Shown: positions 1-7,066, numbered from the stretch's first letter. The stretch is 20,952 bases of DNA from CAYOPE01 sp964405805 (GCA_964405805.1 CAYOPE010000015.1:1-20952); one strand, 5' to 3'. Made by a program: numbers and translations. The notes: a model not told the origin generated them from the letters alone.

Positions 1-2
1 AA

Positions 3-1703
3 GAAAAATTAGAAAGTCTGCACAAAAAGTTCATAAATGAAGTCAAATAAAATCCAAAAATTATCTTATTTATGGACGAACTGCACACTTTCTTGGGAGC
101 TTGAGCTACCACTGGCTCACTTGATGCTGCCAATATTCTTAAGCCTGCCCTTGCTCGCGGAGAAATCCGTGTGATTGGTGCGACCACTCTTACTGAATAC
201 AAAAAACACATTGAGCATGATGCAGCACTCGAGCGTCGCTTCCAACCAATCCTCATCGAAGAACCATCAAACGAAGAATCAGTAGAGATTCTCATTGGTT
301 TGCGAGAAAATTACGAGCGACATCACGGAGTCACAATCACCGATGATGCCATCAAAGCCGCAGTTGAGCTTTCTTCTCGCTACATTACTGATCGCTATCT
401 GCCAGACAAGGCCTTGGACCTTATCGATGAGACAGCTGCGTTTAGCAAGACCATGAATATAAAAACGCGCAACATCCGCGTCGTGAAAAAAATTGAAAAT
501 GAATTGCGCCGACTCGAAGAAGAGAAAACTAAAGCGGTCATGCTTCAGGATTTCACTACAGCTCTGCACCTCAAGTCCCAGGAAGACAAACTAAAAAAAC
601 AGCGCGAAGAATATCAGAAAACTCTTGGTCGCAAGCCTTCTGAGTCCAAGCAAATCACAGCTGAAGACATTGGCTTCACTGTGTCGAAGATTACCAAAAT
701 TCCTCTGACCAAACTTCTCAAATCTGAAAGCAAAAAACTCATTGGTTTAGAAAAAGTTTTGCAAGGACGAATTGTCGGCCAGGACGAAGCCATCAAAGTT
801 ATTGCCTCAGCCATTCGTCGCGCTCGCGCCGGCATTACATCCCCCAAACGCCCCATTGCCTCTTTCCTATTTTTGGGTCCAACGGGCGTGGGTAAAACCG
901 AAACTGCAAAAGCTCTAGCTGAAGAAGTCTTCGAGAACAAAGACGCTTTGGTTCGTGTCGACATGTCCGAATTTATGGAGAGACACAATGTCGCGCGTCT
1001 CATCGGCGCGCCTGCTGGCTACGTGGGCTTCGAAGAAGGCGGCAGACTGACTGAAGAAATTCGTAAAAAGCCTTATGCCGTCATCCTCTTTGACGAAATC
1101 GAAAAAGCGCATCCTGATGTCTTCAATATCTTGCTGCAAATTCTGGAAGAAGGAGAGCTGACTGATGCTGCTGGTAAGCGCGTCAATTTCCGAAACACTG
1201 TGGTCATCATGACTTCAAACATCGGTATGACTGATCTAACCAGGTCCGCCTCAGGCCTAGGCTTCACCACTGAGTCTTCTTCTGATCGAGGCCGAGCTGA
1301 CGCTGAGTACGACCGTGTGAAAGACAAGGTCTTGAGTTCGCTCAGAGAAGCCATGCGACCAGAGCTGCTCAACCGCATGGACAAAATCATTGTCTTCCGG
1401 CCACTCGGTATGGAAGAGATCAAAAAAATCGTATCACTAGAGCTTAATCGCTTCGTAGAACGCGTCTTCAAACAGCAAAGCATCACGCTAAGCTTTGATA
1501 AAGACCTGGTTCGATTCGTAGCAGAAAAAAGCTATGACCCGGCCCAGGGGGCGAGACTCGTGCGCCGCAATATCCAGGAAATGATCGAAGATCCGCTGGC
1601 AGAAAAAATTATTACTGGCGAAGTGGCTGAGATGAGTGAAGCCAAGATCACAGTGGCTCAGAACTCTGTGAGTATTAAGCAAGTGGAATTAGCCAGAGTT
1701 TAA
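3..1703 (+). pseudogene. clpC: ClpC-type AAA+ unfoldase, 5'-partial, interrupted by two in-frame stops
   Basis: Hsp100/ClpC unfoldases feed proteins to the ClpP protease in the cytoplasm. The reading frame running in from the left edge gives the end of the first AAA+ domain: the Walker B region ILFMDELHT, then LKPALARGEIRVIGATT. A UVR-like coiled middle part follows (LEEEKTKAVMLQDF). The complete second AAA+ domain has Walker A GPTGVGKTE, the DMSEFMERH segment, Walker B ILFDEIEKAHPD and sensor TSNIG. The C-terminal small domain ends at TAA 1701-1703. About 565 residues are visible of a usual 800-850. The frame is broken by TAA at 48-50 and TGA at 102-104; the second sits where the family has Gly in a GAGA motif. 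The open part resumes only at GTG 171, inside the first AAA+ domain, which is not a credible start. Either the gene is decayed or these are two substitution errors near a contig end. Family identity is certain; functional status is not. Confidence 0.85.
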
Positions 1704-1708
1704 TCTCT

Positions 1709-1768
1709 CGCAATCCTGAACTTGTTTCAGGATCTCATCTTTAGATCCTGACTTTCGTCAGGATTGCG
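1709..1768. repeat. Nested inverted repeat between clpC and comF
   Basis: An outer 11-bp perfect inverted repeat, CGCAATCCTGA (1709-1719) and TCAGGATTGCG (1758-1768), encloses two inner hairpins: CCTGAA/TTCAGG (1715-1720/1726-1731) and ATCCTGAC/GTCAGGAT (1745-1752/1757-1764). All arms are variations on ATCCTGA. No T-run follows, so it is not a classical intrinsic terminator. It resembles REP-like extragenic palindromes found between genes in many bacteria. It could attenuate or separate clpC from comF. Confidence 0.7.
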
Positions 1769-1776
1769 TTAATATA

Positions 1777-2487
1777 ATGCAAATTCAATCTCTAATTAAA
1801 AAAGCAGGTCAGGAAATTCTTGACCTGCTTTTTCCTATTTCTTGTCTTGTTTGTGGCAAAGAAGCCGCCTATATTTGTGATGATTGTTTGGCCAAATTAC
1901 CCAGACTGGAAAAGCAGCAATGCTTGGTTTGTCAGAAGCCCTCGCCTTTTGGCAAAACTCATCCTGACTGTGTGACGAGAAACTCCGTGGATGGCGCCAT
2001 CGCCGCCCTATCATACAAAGATCGACGGGTGTTCAATGTCATCAAAACTTTCAAGTACAATTTTGTTTCCAAATTAGCTACGCCACTGAGCCAAGCTCTA
2101 ATCGAAGAAATCAAGAATCAAAATCTATCAGATCACTTTCATGAATTCGTCATCGTCCCAGTTCCTCTGCACAAACGTCGCCACAACTGGCGAGGGTTTA
2201 ACCAAGCTCTGCTGCTCGCAACCCAGCTTGCAGAAAATATGGGTCTGAAAGTGGACAACAATCTGGTTACGCGTAAAAAATTTACACAACCTCAGACCAC
2301 GCTCAAAGCTGATGAGCGCAAAAGAAACATTGAAAACGCGTTTGCTATGATTGGCAGTGTTGCCAACAAAAAAATCCTGCTAGTCGACGATGTCGTGACT
2401 TCAGGATCTACAGCCAACGAACTAGCGAAGCTTCTGAAACAAAACCATGCTGCAGAAATTTGGATCCTCACCGCAGCACATGGCTGA
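1777..2487 (+). CDS. comF: ComF-family phosphoribosyltransferase
   Basis: ComF proteins combine an N-terminal zinc-binding region with a type I phosphoribosyltransferase fold; in naturally competent bacteria they act in DNA uptake. At 236 residues this is the usual length. Cys pairs at about 23/26, 34/37 and 49/52 plus Cys65 form the zinc region. PVPLHKRRHNWRGFNQ (about 128-143) is the family signature, and VDDVVTSGST (about 203-212) is the PRPP-binding loop. Start ATG 1777 is the only usable start before the first Cys pair. No Shine-Dalgarno is visible, and the start codon overlaps a TATAAT-like string (1773-1778), so transcription probably comes from further upstream. The stop is TGA 2485-2487. 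CPR genomes often carry competence and pilus genes, so a role in DNA uptake is reasonable but inferred. Confidence 0.9.
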   Translation: MQIQSLIKKAGQEILDLLFPISCLVCGKEAAYICDDCLAKLPRLEKQQCLVCQKPSPFGKTHPDCVTRNSVDGAIAALSYKDRRVFNVIKTFKYNFVSKLATPLSQALIEEIKNQNLSDHFHEFVIVPVPLHKRRHNWRGFNQALLLATQLAENMGLKVDNNLVTRKKFTQPQTTLKADERKRNIENAFAMIGSVANKKILLVDDVVTSGSTANELAKLLKQNHAAEIWILTAAHG

Positions 2488-2489
2488 GC

Positions 2490-2519
2490 TTGACAGAGGT
2501 GATACACTTTTGATACACT
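2490..2519 (+). promoter_or_regulatory. Promoter and direct-repeat operator candidate of the toxin-antitoxin pair
   Basis: TTGACA (2490-2495) is followed after 18 bp by TACACT (2514-2519). Exactly six bases separate this -10 from ATG 2526, so the transcript would be leaderless or nearly so. The nonamer TGATACACT occurs twice, at 2500-2508 and 2511-2519, 11 bp apart (one helical turn). The second copy covers the -10, an arrangement suited to binding by a ribbon-helix-helix antitoxin dimer pair. The autoregulatory role is inferred. Confidence 0.6.
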
Positions 2520-2525
2520 GAAACT

Positions 2526-2747
2526 ATGCCAACTACCAAAACTCGAATCAATATAACCTTATCGAATGAGACAAAAAAAGCGCTGTTTCATCTAGCGCAA
2601 AAAGAGGGTATCCCCCATGCCACGAAGGCAGCTCATCTTCTAGAAACTGCCCTCGAGCTAGAGGAAGATAAAGTCTGGGATAAATTAGCGCAAAAACGAG
2701 AACGCAAACCAATGCGATTTATTTCTCATAAACAAGCTTGGAAATGA
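2526..2747 (+). CDS. Ribbon-helix-helix antitoxin of a type II toxin-antitoxin pair
   Basis: This 73-residue protein starts with a basic strand (TKTRINITLSNETKKALFHLA) typical of the DNA-binding arm of MetJ/Arc-type ribbon-helix-helix proteins. A helix-rich middle follows, with a short C-terminal tail that would wrap the toxin (KRERKPMRFISHKQAWK). The stop TGA overlaps the start of the next gene (ATGA, 2744-2747), the coupling expected for antitoxin then toxin. Such antitoxins neutralise the partner and repress their own promoter; the two TGATACACT repeats just upstream fit that. No Shine-Dalgarno is seen before ATG 2526, consistent with a leaderless mRNA. The exact subfamily (RelB- or ParD-like) cannot be fixed by eye. 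Confidence 0.8.
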   Translation: MPTTKTRINITLSNETKKALFHLAQKEGIPHATKAAHLLETALELEEDKVWDKLAQKRERKPMRFISHKQAWK

Positions 2748-3019
2748 GCTTTGAAATTGTTTATCATCCAGAAGTGGTTCGAAAAGATATTCCGAAACTT
2801 TCCTCAGAGTGGAAAGAAAAAATTCGACTGACTATAGAAGCTCGCCTGACAACACACCCTGATCTTTATGGCAAACCACTGCGACGATCGCTGAAGGGCT
2901 ACCGCAAGCTACGCGTCGGAGACTACCGAGTGATTTTTCGCATTGAAAAAAACTTAGTCAAAATCATCATCATCGAGCATCGCTCGATTGTCTATGCTCA
3001 AATCGAAAAAAGAACTTGA
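2744..3019 (+). CDS. RelE/ParE-superfamily toxin
   Basis: A 91-residue protein of the RelE/ParE fold: an N-terminal strand FEIVYHPEVVRKDIPKL, two helices, then the strand pair GYRKLRVGDYRVIFRI that is the family hallmark (R-L-RVGDYRVIF). It ends with a basic strand IIIIEHRSIVYAQI. RelE members cut ribosome-bound mRNA and ParE members inhibit gyrase; sequence alone does not decide which. I prefer ATG 2744 (four-base overlap with the antitoxin stop) to ATG 2738, because it starts right at the conserved first strand and matches translational coupling. Its own stop TGA at 3017-3019 closes the pair. Confidence in the fold is high and in the target low. Confidence 0.82.
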   Translation: MSFEIVYHPEVVRKDIPKLSSEWKEKIRLTIEARLTTHPDLYGKPLRRSLKGYRKLRVGDYRVIFRIEKNLVKIIIIEHRSIVYAQIEKRT

Positions 3020-3044
3020 AATTTTACTGGATCACTTTTTGATT

Positions 3045-3082
3045 TAAAAAAGGCCTGGAGCGCTGAATTGGCGCTCCCGGCC
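3045..3082 (-). terminator. Intrinsic terminator of the lipoprotein gene
   Basis: Read on the minus strand, a 12-bp stem with one mismatch (arms 3071-3082 and 3052-3063, seven-base loop) is followed by a run of T (complement of A 3046-3051). It lies 12 bases after the lipoprotein stop codon. On the plus strand it lacks a T-run, so it does not obviously serve the toxin gene. Confidence 0.85.
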
Positions 3083-3093
3083 GTCTGGCTGTC

Positions 3094-3720
3094 TTACTGT
3101 TTCCGACTCTTGTCCGCTGGAAATTCGTACGTGGGTTCAGTAAACCTTATCCACGCTGCGCGTTTGACCAGATCTCCCGGCATGTCCGTGATGGGGCGGG
3201 TATAGATCTGGAATCGCATCACAACGACTGGATCGAAAGTCTTCGTACCTTCAGAGTTTTTCCCACGCCCGTCCACACCTGGGAAAACAGTTTCTGAACC
3301 CTCGAAGCCGACCACAGTTACATCGACACGTCGATTAACCAGGAGCCCGTTAACGTGCTCGCTAAGATTCGGCTCCTCATTCGGCATGGTCTTTATCTGT
3401 TCGTGGTACGTCCCGACCTCAGGAGTGAACCGACACCAGACATGGGCAGTGCCTATCGCTGTTGCATCCACGCCGAAGTCCCCGGCTCCGAAGCAGAGAT
3501 TCCAAACGGTTCCTAGCAGATTCACGATAGATTCGCGATTCGGTCTCGCCACCTGTCGGAGATCGTGCAGCACCGAATCGCTGATGCGCATCAGGTGTTC
3601 GCGTTTCAGCTGCTTTTCGAGCTGCTTCTCCCGTGCAGTGTTTAAAGGCTGGGCACAGCTCACGAGAATCAATCCACCCAGAGCCACGATCACGATCAAC
3701 AAACTTCGCAGCAATCTCAT
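3094..3720 (-). CDS. Putative lipoprotein of unknown function
   Basis: A 208-residue protein starts with a lipoprotein signal: charged RLLRS, then hydrophobic LLIVIVALGGLILVS and lipobox LVSC, with the acylated Cys at about residue 22. The mature part is polar, with a helical basic/acidic stretch (REKQLEKQLKREHL) and then beta-rich sequence; I recognise no domain. The start is ATG 3720, because a strong Shine-Dalgarno GGAGGA (complement of 3725-3730) stands four bases before it. A TTG six codons upstream would place that site inside the coding region. The gene has its own terminator and a GC content of about 53-55% in lines I counted. The strong Shine-Dalgarno is unlike most neighbours and closely matches the one before the gene at 11605. 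This suggests a separate origin or translational class. Function unknown. Confidence 0.8.
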   Translation of the reverse strand: MRLLRSLLIVIVALGGLILVSCAQPLNTAREKQLEKQLKREHLMRISDSVLHDLRQVARPNRESIVNLLGTVWNLCFGAGDFGVDATAIGTAHVWCRFTPEVGTYHEQIKTMPNEEPNLSEHVNGLLVNRRVDVTVVGFEGSETVFPGVDGRGKNSEGTKTFDPVVVMRFQIYTRPITDMPGDLVKRAAWIRFTEPTYEFPADKSRKQ

Positions 3721-3743
3721 CGTCTCCTCCGTTTTCAATCCAT

Positions 3744-3749
3744 TGTATA
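3744..3749 (-). promoter_or_regulatory. Possible -10 element of the lipoprotein gene
   Basis: On the minus strand TATACA, extending to TATACAAT, lies about 24 bases before ATG 3720, leaving room for the Shine-Dalgarno in a short leader. I see no convincing -35 at 16-18 bp, so the assignment is tentative. Confidence 0.4.
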
Positions 3750-3781
3750 AAAAACTAACACGAAAACCAACTCAAATCAAT

Positions 3782-4756
3782 CTACCGGATGTATTTTTTA
3801 TTCAGTACAACTGTGAAGTAGCCGACAACAATCAATGCCAGGCCTGCGATGATCAGAGACACTGGCCAGCCGAAACTTGTGGAGAAATATTCCCCAGTAA
3901 TTTTCAGGATATAGATCATCAGAAAGATCGAGCCAAAGGTCAGATAAGCTCGGCTTTTAATGTGAATGCTTAGGAAAATTACGCCAAAAACCAATCCTGG
4001 AAAAATAATTTCCCAGAAAGCGCTGGCTCCCGGCGACCAACCGCCAAGGGCTAATGCTGCGCCTAAGAAGGACACCACGCCCACAGTGTTTAACCAAGTG
4101 GTCAAGCCGGCATACTTCGACTTAGTAAAATAGTAACCCAAGAGCATATACGATAAACCTGCTACAAAAGTACGGTACTCAAACCATTTATTATCGACAA
4201 AAATCGGATTAGCCTGGACCAAAAACGATGTAAAAACATAATAAAACCAGGTGCCAAATATGATCTCAAAAAACACAAACAAACTTGAGCGGAAAGCCCA
4301 GAACGAAGCCAGGTAAACCAAAGTCATGCTTCCCGCAATCAAACTCTGAATACCTGTAGACGAAGTATCAAAATTCGCTTCGTATAAAGTCACACCCATA
4401 CCGATCGGCATCATTATCGCTGAGATCAAAAAGAAAGCCAGAGACACTTCTTGATATTTTTCTTGTCGAGTAAGCGCTACACCCACGATGTATGCCGCGA
4501 TCCCGGTGCCGAGTGTGACTAAAATTCTAGTGAATGAATTGAGCAAATCCCAATTCTGATAAACAAAAATCGAAACACCAAGCACAACTATCGCCCCGCC
4601 AATAGAGTAAAGAATGTTCGAAACTGTTAACTTCCGCAGATTGATATCAGTTTCAGCCGCTGGCTGCCTATCAAATACAGCTAACACTTCTTCTCTACTG
4701 ACTATGCCTTGCTGCTGCGCAGCTGCCAATTCATTGAGGAGTTCTTGTTTATCCAT
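3782..4756 (-). CDS. Polytopic membrane protein, DUF2157-like
   Basis: A 324-residue protein with a short cytoplasmic N-terminal helical part (residues 1-45, MDKQELLNELAAAQQQGIV...EEVLAVFDRQ) is followed by about nine or ten hydrophobic segments, beginning with ILYSIGGAIVVLGVSIFVYQNW and ending with SLIIAGLALIVVGYFTVVLN. An N-terminal helix-turn region followed by many short transmembrane spans with W/Y-rich loops is the layout of DUF2157 integral membrane proteins, whose function is unknown. The start ATG directly follows the stop of the upstream gene (TAA then ATG with no spacer), so the two are surely cotranscribed and probably translationally coupled. No catalytic motif is visible. Confidence 0.75.
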   Translation of the reverse strand: MDKQELLNELAAAQQQGIVSREEVLAVFDRQPAAETDINLRKLTVSNILYSIGGAIVVLGVSIFVYQNWDLLNSFTRILVTLGTGIAAYIVGVALTRQEKYQEVSLAFFLISAIMMPIGMGVTLYEANFDTSSTGIQSLIAGSMTLVYLASFWAFRSSLFVFFEIIFGTWFYYVFTSFLVQANPIFVDNKWFEYRTFVAGLSYMLLGYYFTKSKYAGLTTWLNTVGVVSFLGAALALGGWSPGASAFWEIIFPGLVFGVIFLSIHIKSRAYLTFGSIFLMIYILKITGEYFSTSFGWPVSLIIAGLALIVVGYFTVVLNKKYIR

Positions 4757-5263
4757 TTATTTTTTTACCCAACCTAAAAATTTAAAATCGTAATAACTTC
4801 CGTTACCGATGTTCAGCTTACGCGCAAACCCATGGCCTTTGATATATACTCCATAATCTCTCGAGCCGCCAAATGGGAAAAAGTCGCCGCCGTAACTTCC
4901 ATTGGTCACTTCATACCCATCCGCAGATTCTACATTGGTATCCAATGAATACTTGTTGGCTTGTTCTAACGTAATTTCACTGACCTTGTTGGACTTGATA
5001 TCATAATAAAACAATTTGGCTTCAGTTATAGGTGGCGCGATGTACGGACTACTTTTTTCAGTAGCTGGTGGTGGCAGCTTTATGACCTTGCCACCTGTAA
5101 CTGTATAGCTTGACTGGTAGTAATTATTAGTCGCGAATATAAAATCAAAGCTCGGTTTGTTAAATAATCCTGGCAAGTAAATAGCTACAGCCACAAATAA
5201 AATCATGAGAATGGGCACAGCGATACCAACAATCAAACTCCAGTTTTTATGTTTAAGATCCAT
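4757..5263 (-). CDS. Single-pass membrane protein with an extracytoplasmic domain
   Basis: A 168-residue protein with one N-terminal anchor (about residues 9-31, SLIVGIAVPILMILFVAVAIY) followed by a polar, Tyr/Gly-rich domain that would face outwards. It contains a Pro-rich stretch (KLPPPATEKSSPYIAPP) and ends with LGWVKK. No family is recognised. It is the first gene of a two-gene operon with the DUF2157-like protein, whose start abuts its stop. Its promoter is an extended -10 only six bases from the start codon, implying a leaderless mRNA. A joint envelope role with its neighbour is inferred from the coupling only. Confidence 0.72.
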   Translation of the reverse strand: MDLKHKNWSLIVGIAVPILMILFVAVAIYLPGLFNKPSFDFIFATNNYYQSSYTVTGGKVIKLPPPATEKSSPYIAPPITEAKLFYYDIKSNKVSEITLEQANKYSLDTNVESADGYEVTNGSYGGDFFPFGGSRDYGVYIKGHGFARKLNIGNGSYYDFKFLGWVKK

Positions 5264-5269
5264 ACAATG

Positions 5270-5278
5270 ATTATAGCA
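5270..5278 (-). promoter_or_regulatory. Extended -10 promoter giving a leaderless transcript
   Basis: On the minus strand TGCTATAAT (complement of 5270-5278) is a perfect -10 with a TG extension. Six bases (5264-5269) separate it from the ATG ending at 5263, so transcription should begin at or next to the A of ATG. The -35 region is weak, as is common when the extended -10 is good. Confidence 0.65.
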
Positions 5279-5301
5279 CTAAATCAACCTCTGTGACACT
5301 T

Positions 5302-6357
5302 TTAAAACTTCCAAGTCAAAGGTGAACCTAGGCCTGTGACGTAGTCGTATCGCTTGCGCGCGTCGCAATAATATTTGCAATCCCCGTTTGAGCCAGACAC
5401 GATGTCGTGGAAAAATTTACTACTTTTACTCGAAGCTTTGTCAGCGTAAAAATTGTCATTACTAGCAGACAAGCCAAGCGACCGGATGGCCGCCCACTGT
5501 GGCGCTCCTGCTGAAGTTCCACCGACCACGTACCACTTCCCTGCCATATAAATTGAAAACCCAGAAGCAGGATCCGCATCATACGCCACATCTGGAATCG
5601 CTCTCATCCCACTTGCCCTTGGGATGGCGAAACTTGCTTGATAATTCGGTTGAGCTTCAAAACTACTGACTCCGCCACCACTGCCGCTCCAGGCAGCTTC
5701 TGTTTTTGTACCAAGGCTAGTCCCGCCCACAGCCACAACATTTTTCGATACAGCGGGCCACGACACTCCAGCGCCATTGTCACCAGAGGAAGCGAAGAAC
5801 ACAGCGTGACTACTCTGAAAATGATTATCTAGCGAAGCTTCAGAAGCAAACTCAGCTCCACCCCAGCTCATAGAAACCGCGACCACATCTGAGCGGCTCG
5901 CCGCATAGTCTACTGCATCCAGCAAATTTCGACCGCTGTCAGTCTTGGCAGAAACCAGTAAAATTTTCGCTGTCGGCGCGATGGCGTGTGCCCACTCCAC
6001 ATCTAGCGAAGTCTCCATGGCCCAGCCAGAATCCGGGGCTTCACTGCTGTCCATCAAATGTTTTTCGAAGTGTGCTTGCGGCAAGCCAAACTGCTTGCTG
6101 AAAACTTTCAAATCATTCTCAATAGTCAGATCGTCGAACGCACCAATGATGGCAATCGTACCGTGACCTCCTGATTTGGGCAAATGATAAATTTTTTTGA
6201 TCGCACTTGGTGACAGGCCTTGGGGCGCGGCCGCTGCTGAGCCGAAAACATGTATCGGCGGCCGCGCCCTGAAATCCGATATCTCAGTGTAGCCTCGCGA
6301 CAGCGCTGAAAACGGCAAACTAATGAGAACCAAAATTGAAACTAAAAAGACGGCCAT
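5302..6357 (-). CDS. Secreted sedolisin-family (S53) serine-carboxyl protease
   Basis: This 351-residue protein begins with a signal peptide (VFLVSILVLISLPFSALS) and is a sedolisin/kumamolisin-type peptidase. The catalytic set is visible: Glu115 and Asp119 in METSLDVEWAHAIAP, oxyanion Asp193 in SSGDNGAG, and the nucleophile Ser282 in GGTSAGAP. The C-terminal calcium site is represented by HDIVSGSNGDC (Asp318) and YDYVTGLGSP (Asp338). The mature fold starts near residue 48 (LSPSAIKKIY), so only about 25-30 residues lie between signal and enzyme; classical members have a propeptide of about 180-190. Cys327 and Cys331 may form a disulfide. These enzymes degrade proteins outside the cell, usually at acidic pH. 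It lies 26 bases behind two small genes and probably shares their promoter. Family confidence is very high; substrate unknown. Confidence 0.93.
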   Translation of the reverse strand: MAVFLVSILVLISLPFSALSRGYTEISDFRARPPIHVFGSAAAAPQGLSPSAIKKIYHLPKSGGHGTIAIIGAFDDLTIENDLKVFSKQFGLPQAHFEKHLMDSSEAPDSGWAMETSLDVEWAHAIAPTAKILLVSAKTDSGRNLLDAVDYAASRSDVVAVSMSWGGAEFASEASLDNHFQSSHAVFFASSGDNGAGVSWPAVSKNVVAVGGTSLGTKTEAAWSGSGGGVSSFEAQPNYQASFAIPRASGMRAIPDVAYDADPASGFSIYMAGKWYVVGGTSAGAPQWAAIRSLGLSASNDNFYADKASSKSSKFFHDIVSGSNGDCKYYCDARKRYDYVTGLGSPLTWKF

Positions 6358-6383
6358 AAATTTCCGCCGCCTTTAATGATTTA

Positions 6384-6533
6384 TTATTTTTTTTTCGAAT
6401 TTCTTTGCTGAACTTTTTGTATAATTTGCTCAAAGCGTAGATTTATAAACTCTTTAAGCTGCAAGGATCCGTTATGCAACGCTCGGCTAAGTTCTTCAAC
6501 TGAAGATTCTTTTGTAAATTTAATATTCTTCAT
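6384..6533 (-). CDS. Small helical protein of unknown function (49 aa)
   Basis: A short ORF reads MKNIKFTKESSVEELSRALH and continues to a Lys-rich end (RNSKKK) followed by TAATAA. Its ATG lies seven bases behind the TGA of the preceding small gene, and its stop is 26 bases before the sedolisin gene, so it fits a three-gene operon. The sequence predicts as amphipathic helix with alternating charged and hydrophobic residues (LQLKEFINLRFEQIIQKVQQ). The terminal lysines come from a run of nine A in the coding strand, a site prone to slippage. No family recognised. The tight packing and sensible composition argue that it is a real gene. Confidence 0.6.
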   Translation of the reverse strand: MKNIKFTKESSVEELSRALHNGSLQLKEFINLRFEQIIQKVQQRNSKKK

Positions 6534-6540
6534 GTTTTAG

Positions 6541-6729
6541 TCAAGTAATAGTCTTGCTTAGGAATTCATCCATTCCGCCCATTACAGCTTCAAAACCCTG
6601 GCTCATATAGTCCTTTAGCTCAATTCTAAGATCATTCAGCTCTTCTTTGGTCGCCAAAACTGCAGTCTGCTTATCAAGTAACTCGCTAATCGCTTGCAGG
6701 TCTTCAGTTGTGAGTTTATTCGCTTTCAT
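6541..6729 (-). CDS. Small coiled-coil protein of unknown function (62 aa)
   Basis: A 62-residue acidic protein predicted as one long coiled coil: heptad-like Leu/Ile spacing in LQAISELLDKQTAVLATKEELNDLRIELKDYM, then MSQGFEAVMGGMDEFLSK. Small helical proteins of this kind are common in CPR genomes, but I cannot assign a function. It has a good promoter (TTGACA, 16 bp, TAAAAT with TGG extension) only nine bases from its ATG and no Shine-Dalgarno, so its leader would be just a few bases. It is the first gene of a likely operon with the 49-residue protein and the secreted sedolisin. A pairing of the two small proteins is possible but speculative. Confidence 0.65.
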   Translation of the reverse strand: MKANKLTTEDLQAISELLDKQTAVLATKEELNDLRIELKDYMSQGFEAVMGGMDEFLSKTIT

Positions 6730-6738
6730 GGTCTATTA

Positions 6739-6766
6739 ATTTTACCACTGCTTTATCTGCTGTCAA
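6739..6766 (-). promoter_or_regulatory. Promoter of the small-protein/sedolisin operon
   Basis: Minus strand TTGACA (complement of 6761-6766), 16-bp spacer, TAAAAT (complement of 6739-6744) preceded by TGG. Nine bases separate it from ATG 6729. The 6767-6850 stretch upstream holds no gene; an AAACGGC (6773-6779)/GCCGTTT (6823-6829) inverted repeat lies in it without clear meaning. Confidence 0.7.
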
Positions 6767-6850
6767 AAAATAAAACGGCCCTGTAGCCGCCGAAAAAATA
6801 ACTTATGCACATATTCTATGCTGCCGTTTACTTTTTGTCAAGCCAGAGAT

Positions 6851-6879
6851 TTGAAATATGTCCGTCTTTGAAGTAAAAT
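6851..6879 (+). promoter_or_regulatory. Promoter of tRNA-Ser(GCU)
   Basis: TTGAAA (6851-6856), 17-bp spacer, TAAAAT (6874-6879). The transcript would start near 6886, a few bases before the mature tRNA. Confidence 0.7.
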
Positions 6880-6890
6880 AATTAGGATGT

Positions 6891-6982
6891 GGAGAGTTGG
6901 CCGAGCGGCTTAAGGCAGCGGATTGCTAATCCGCGGACGTGTAAAAAGCGTCGCACAGGTTCGAATCCTGTACTCTCCGCCA
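6891..6982 (+). tRNA. tRNA-Ser(GCU) with encoded CCA
   Basis: The acceptor stem GGAGAGT pairs with ACTCTCC (6972-6978), followed by G and an encoded CCA. The anticodon loop TTGCTAA, closed by GCGGA/TCCGC, carries GCT at 6925-6927. The long variable arm (GGACGTGTAAAAAGCGTCGC region) marks a class II serine tRNA, and the T arm CAGGTTCGAATCCTG is canonical. It reads AGC and AGU codons. Confidence 0.96.
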
Positions 6983-6999
6983 AAGAATCGTTATAATCC

Positions 7000-7018
7000 A
7001 GGCCATAGGGCCTTTTTT
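7000..7018 (+). terminator. Intrinsic terminator after tRNA-Ser(GCU)
   Basis: AGGCC (7000-7004) and GGCCT (7009-7013) form a five-base-pair stem with loop ATAG, and six T follow (7013-7018). It separates the tRNA from the sigma factor promoter that begins eight bases later. Confidence 0.75.
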
Positions 7019-7025
7019 AGTCAAT

Positions 7026-7054
7026 TTGACATTGTAACAAATTCGCAGGATAAT
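7026..7054 (+). promoter_or_regulatory. Housekeeping-type promoter of the sigma/anti-sigma operon
   Basis: A perfect TTGACA (7026-7031), 17-bp spacer and GATAAT (7049-7054). Twelve bases separate it from ATG 7067, so the leader is about five bases with no Shine-Dalgarno. The boxes are those of the housekeeping sigma factor rather than an ECF-type GGAAC promoter, so autoregulation is not evident. Confidence 0.75.
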
Positions 7055-7066
7055 GCGTCTTAATTT

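Noticed and set aside
48..104. Alternative genetic code (UGA read as glycine, as in Gracilibacteria and Absconditabacteria)
   Set aside because: The TGA at 102-104 does replace a conserved Gly, but TGA ends several genes in sensible places, including ATGA overlaps (2744-2747, 7600-7603) and the 16122 stop, and the second break is a TAA, which that code does not reassign.
1773..1778. TATAAT directly at the comF start codon as its promoter
   Set aside because: Transcription from it would begin after the ATG, and no later start codon precedes the conserved cysteines.
6767..6850. Terminator or small RNA in the gap between the small-protein operon and tRNA-Ser(GCU)
   Set aside because: Only a 7-bp inverted repeat with arms about 45 bases apart and a weak CGGC/GCCG stem are present, with no T-run in the right place.
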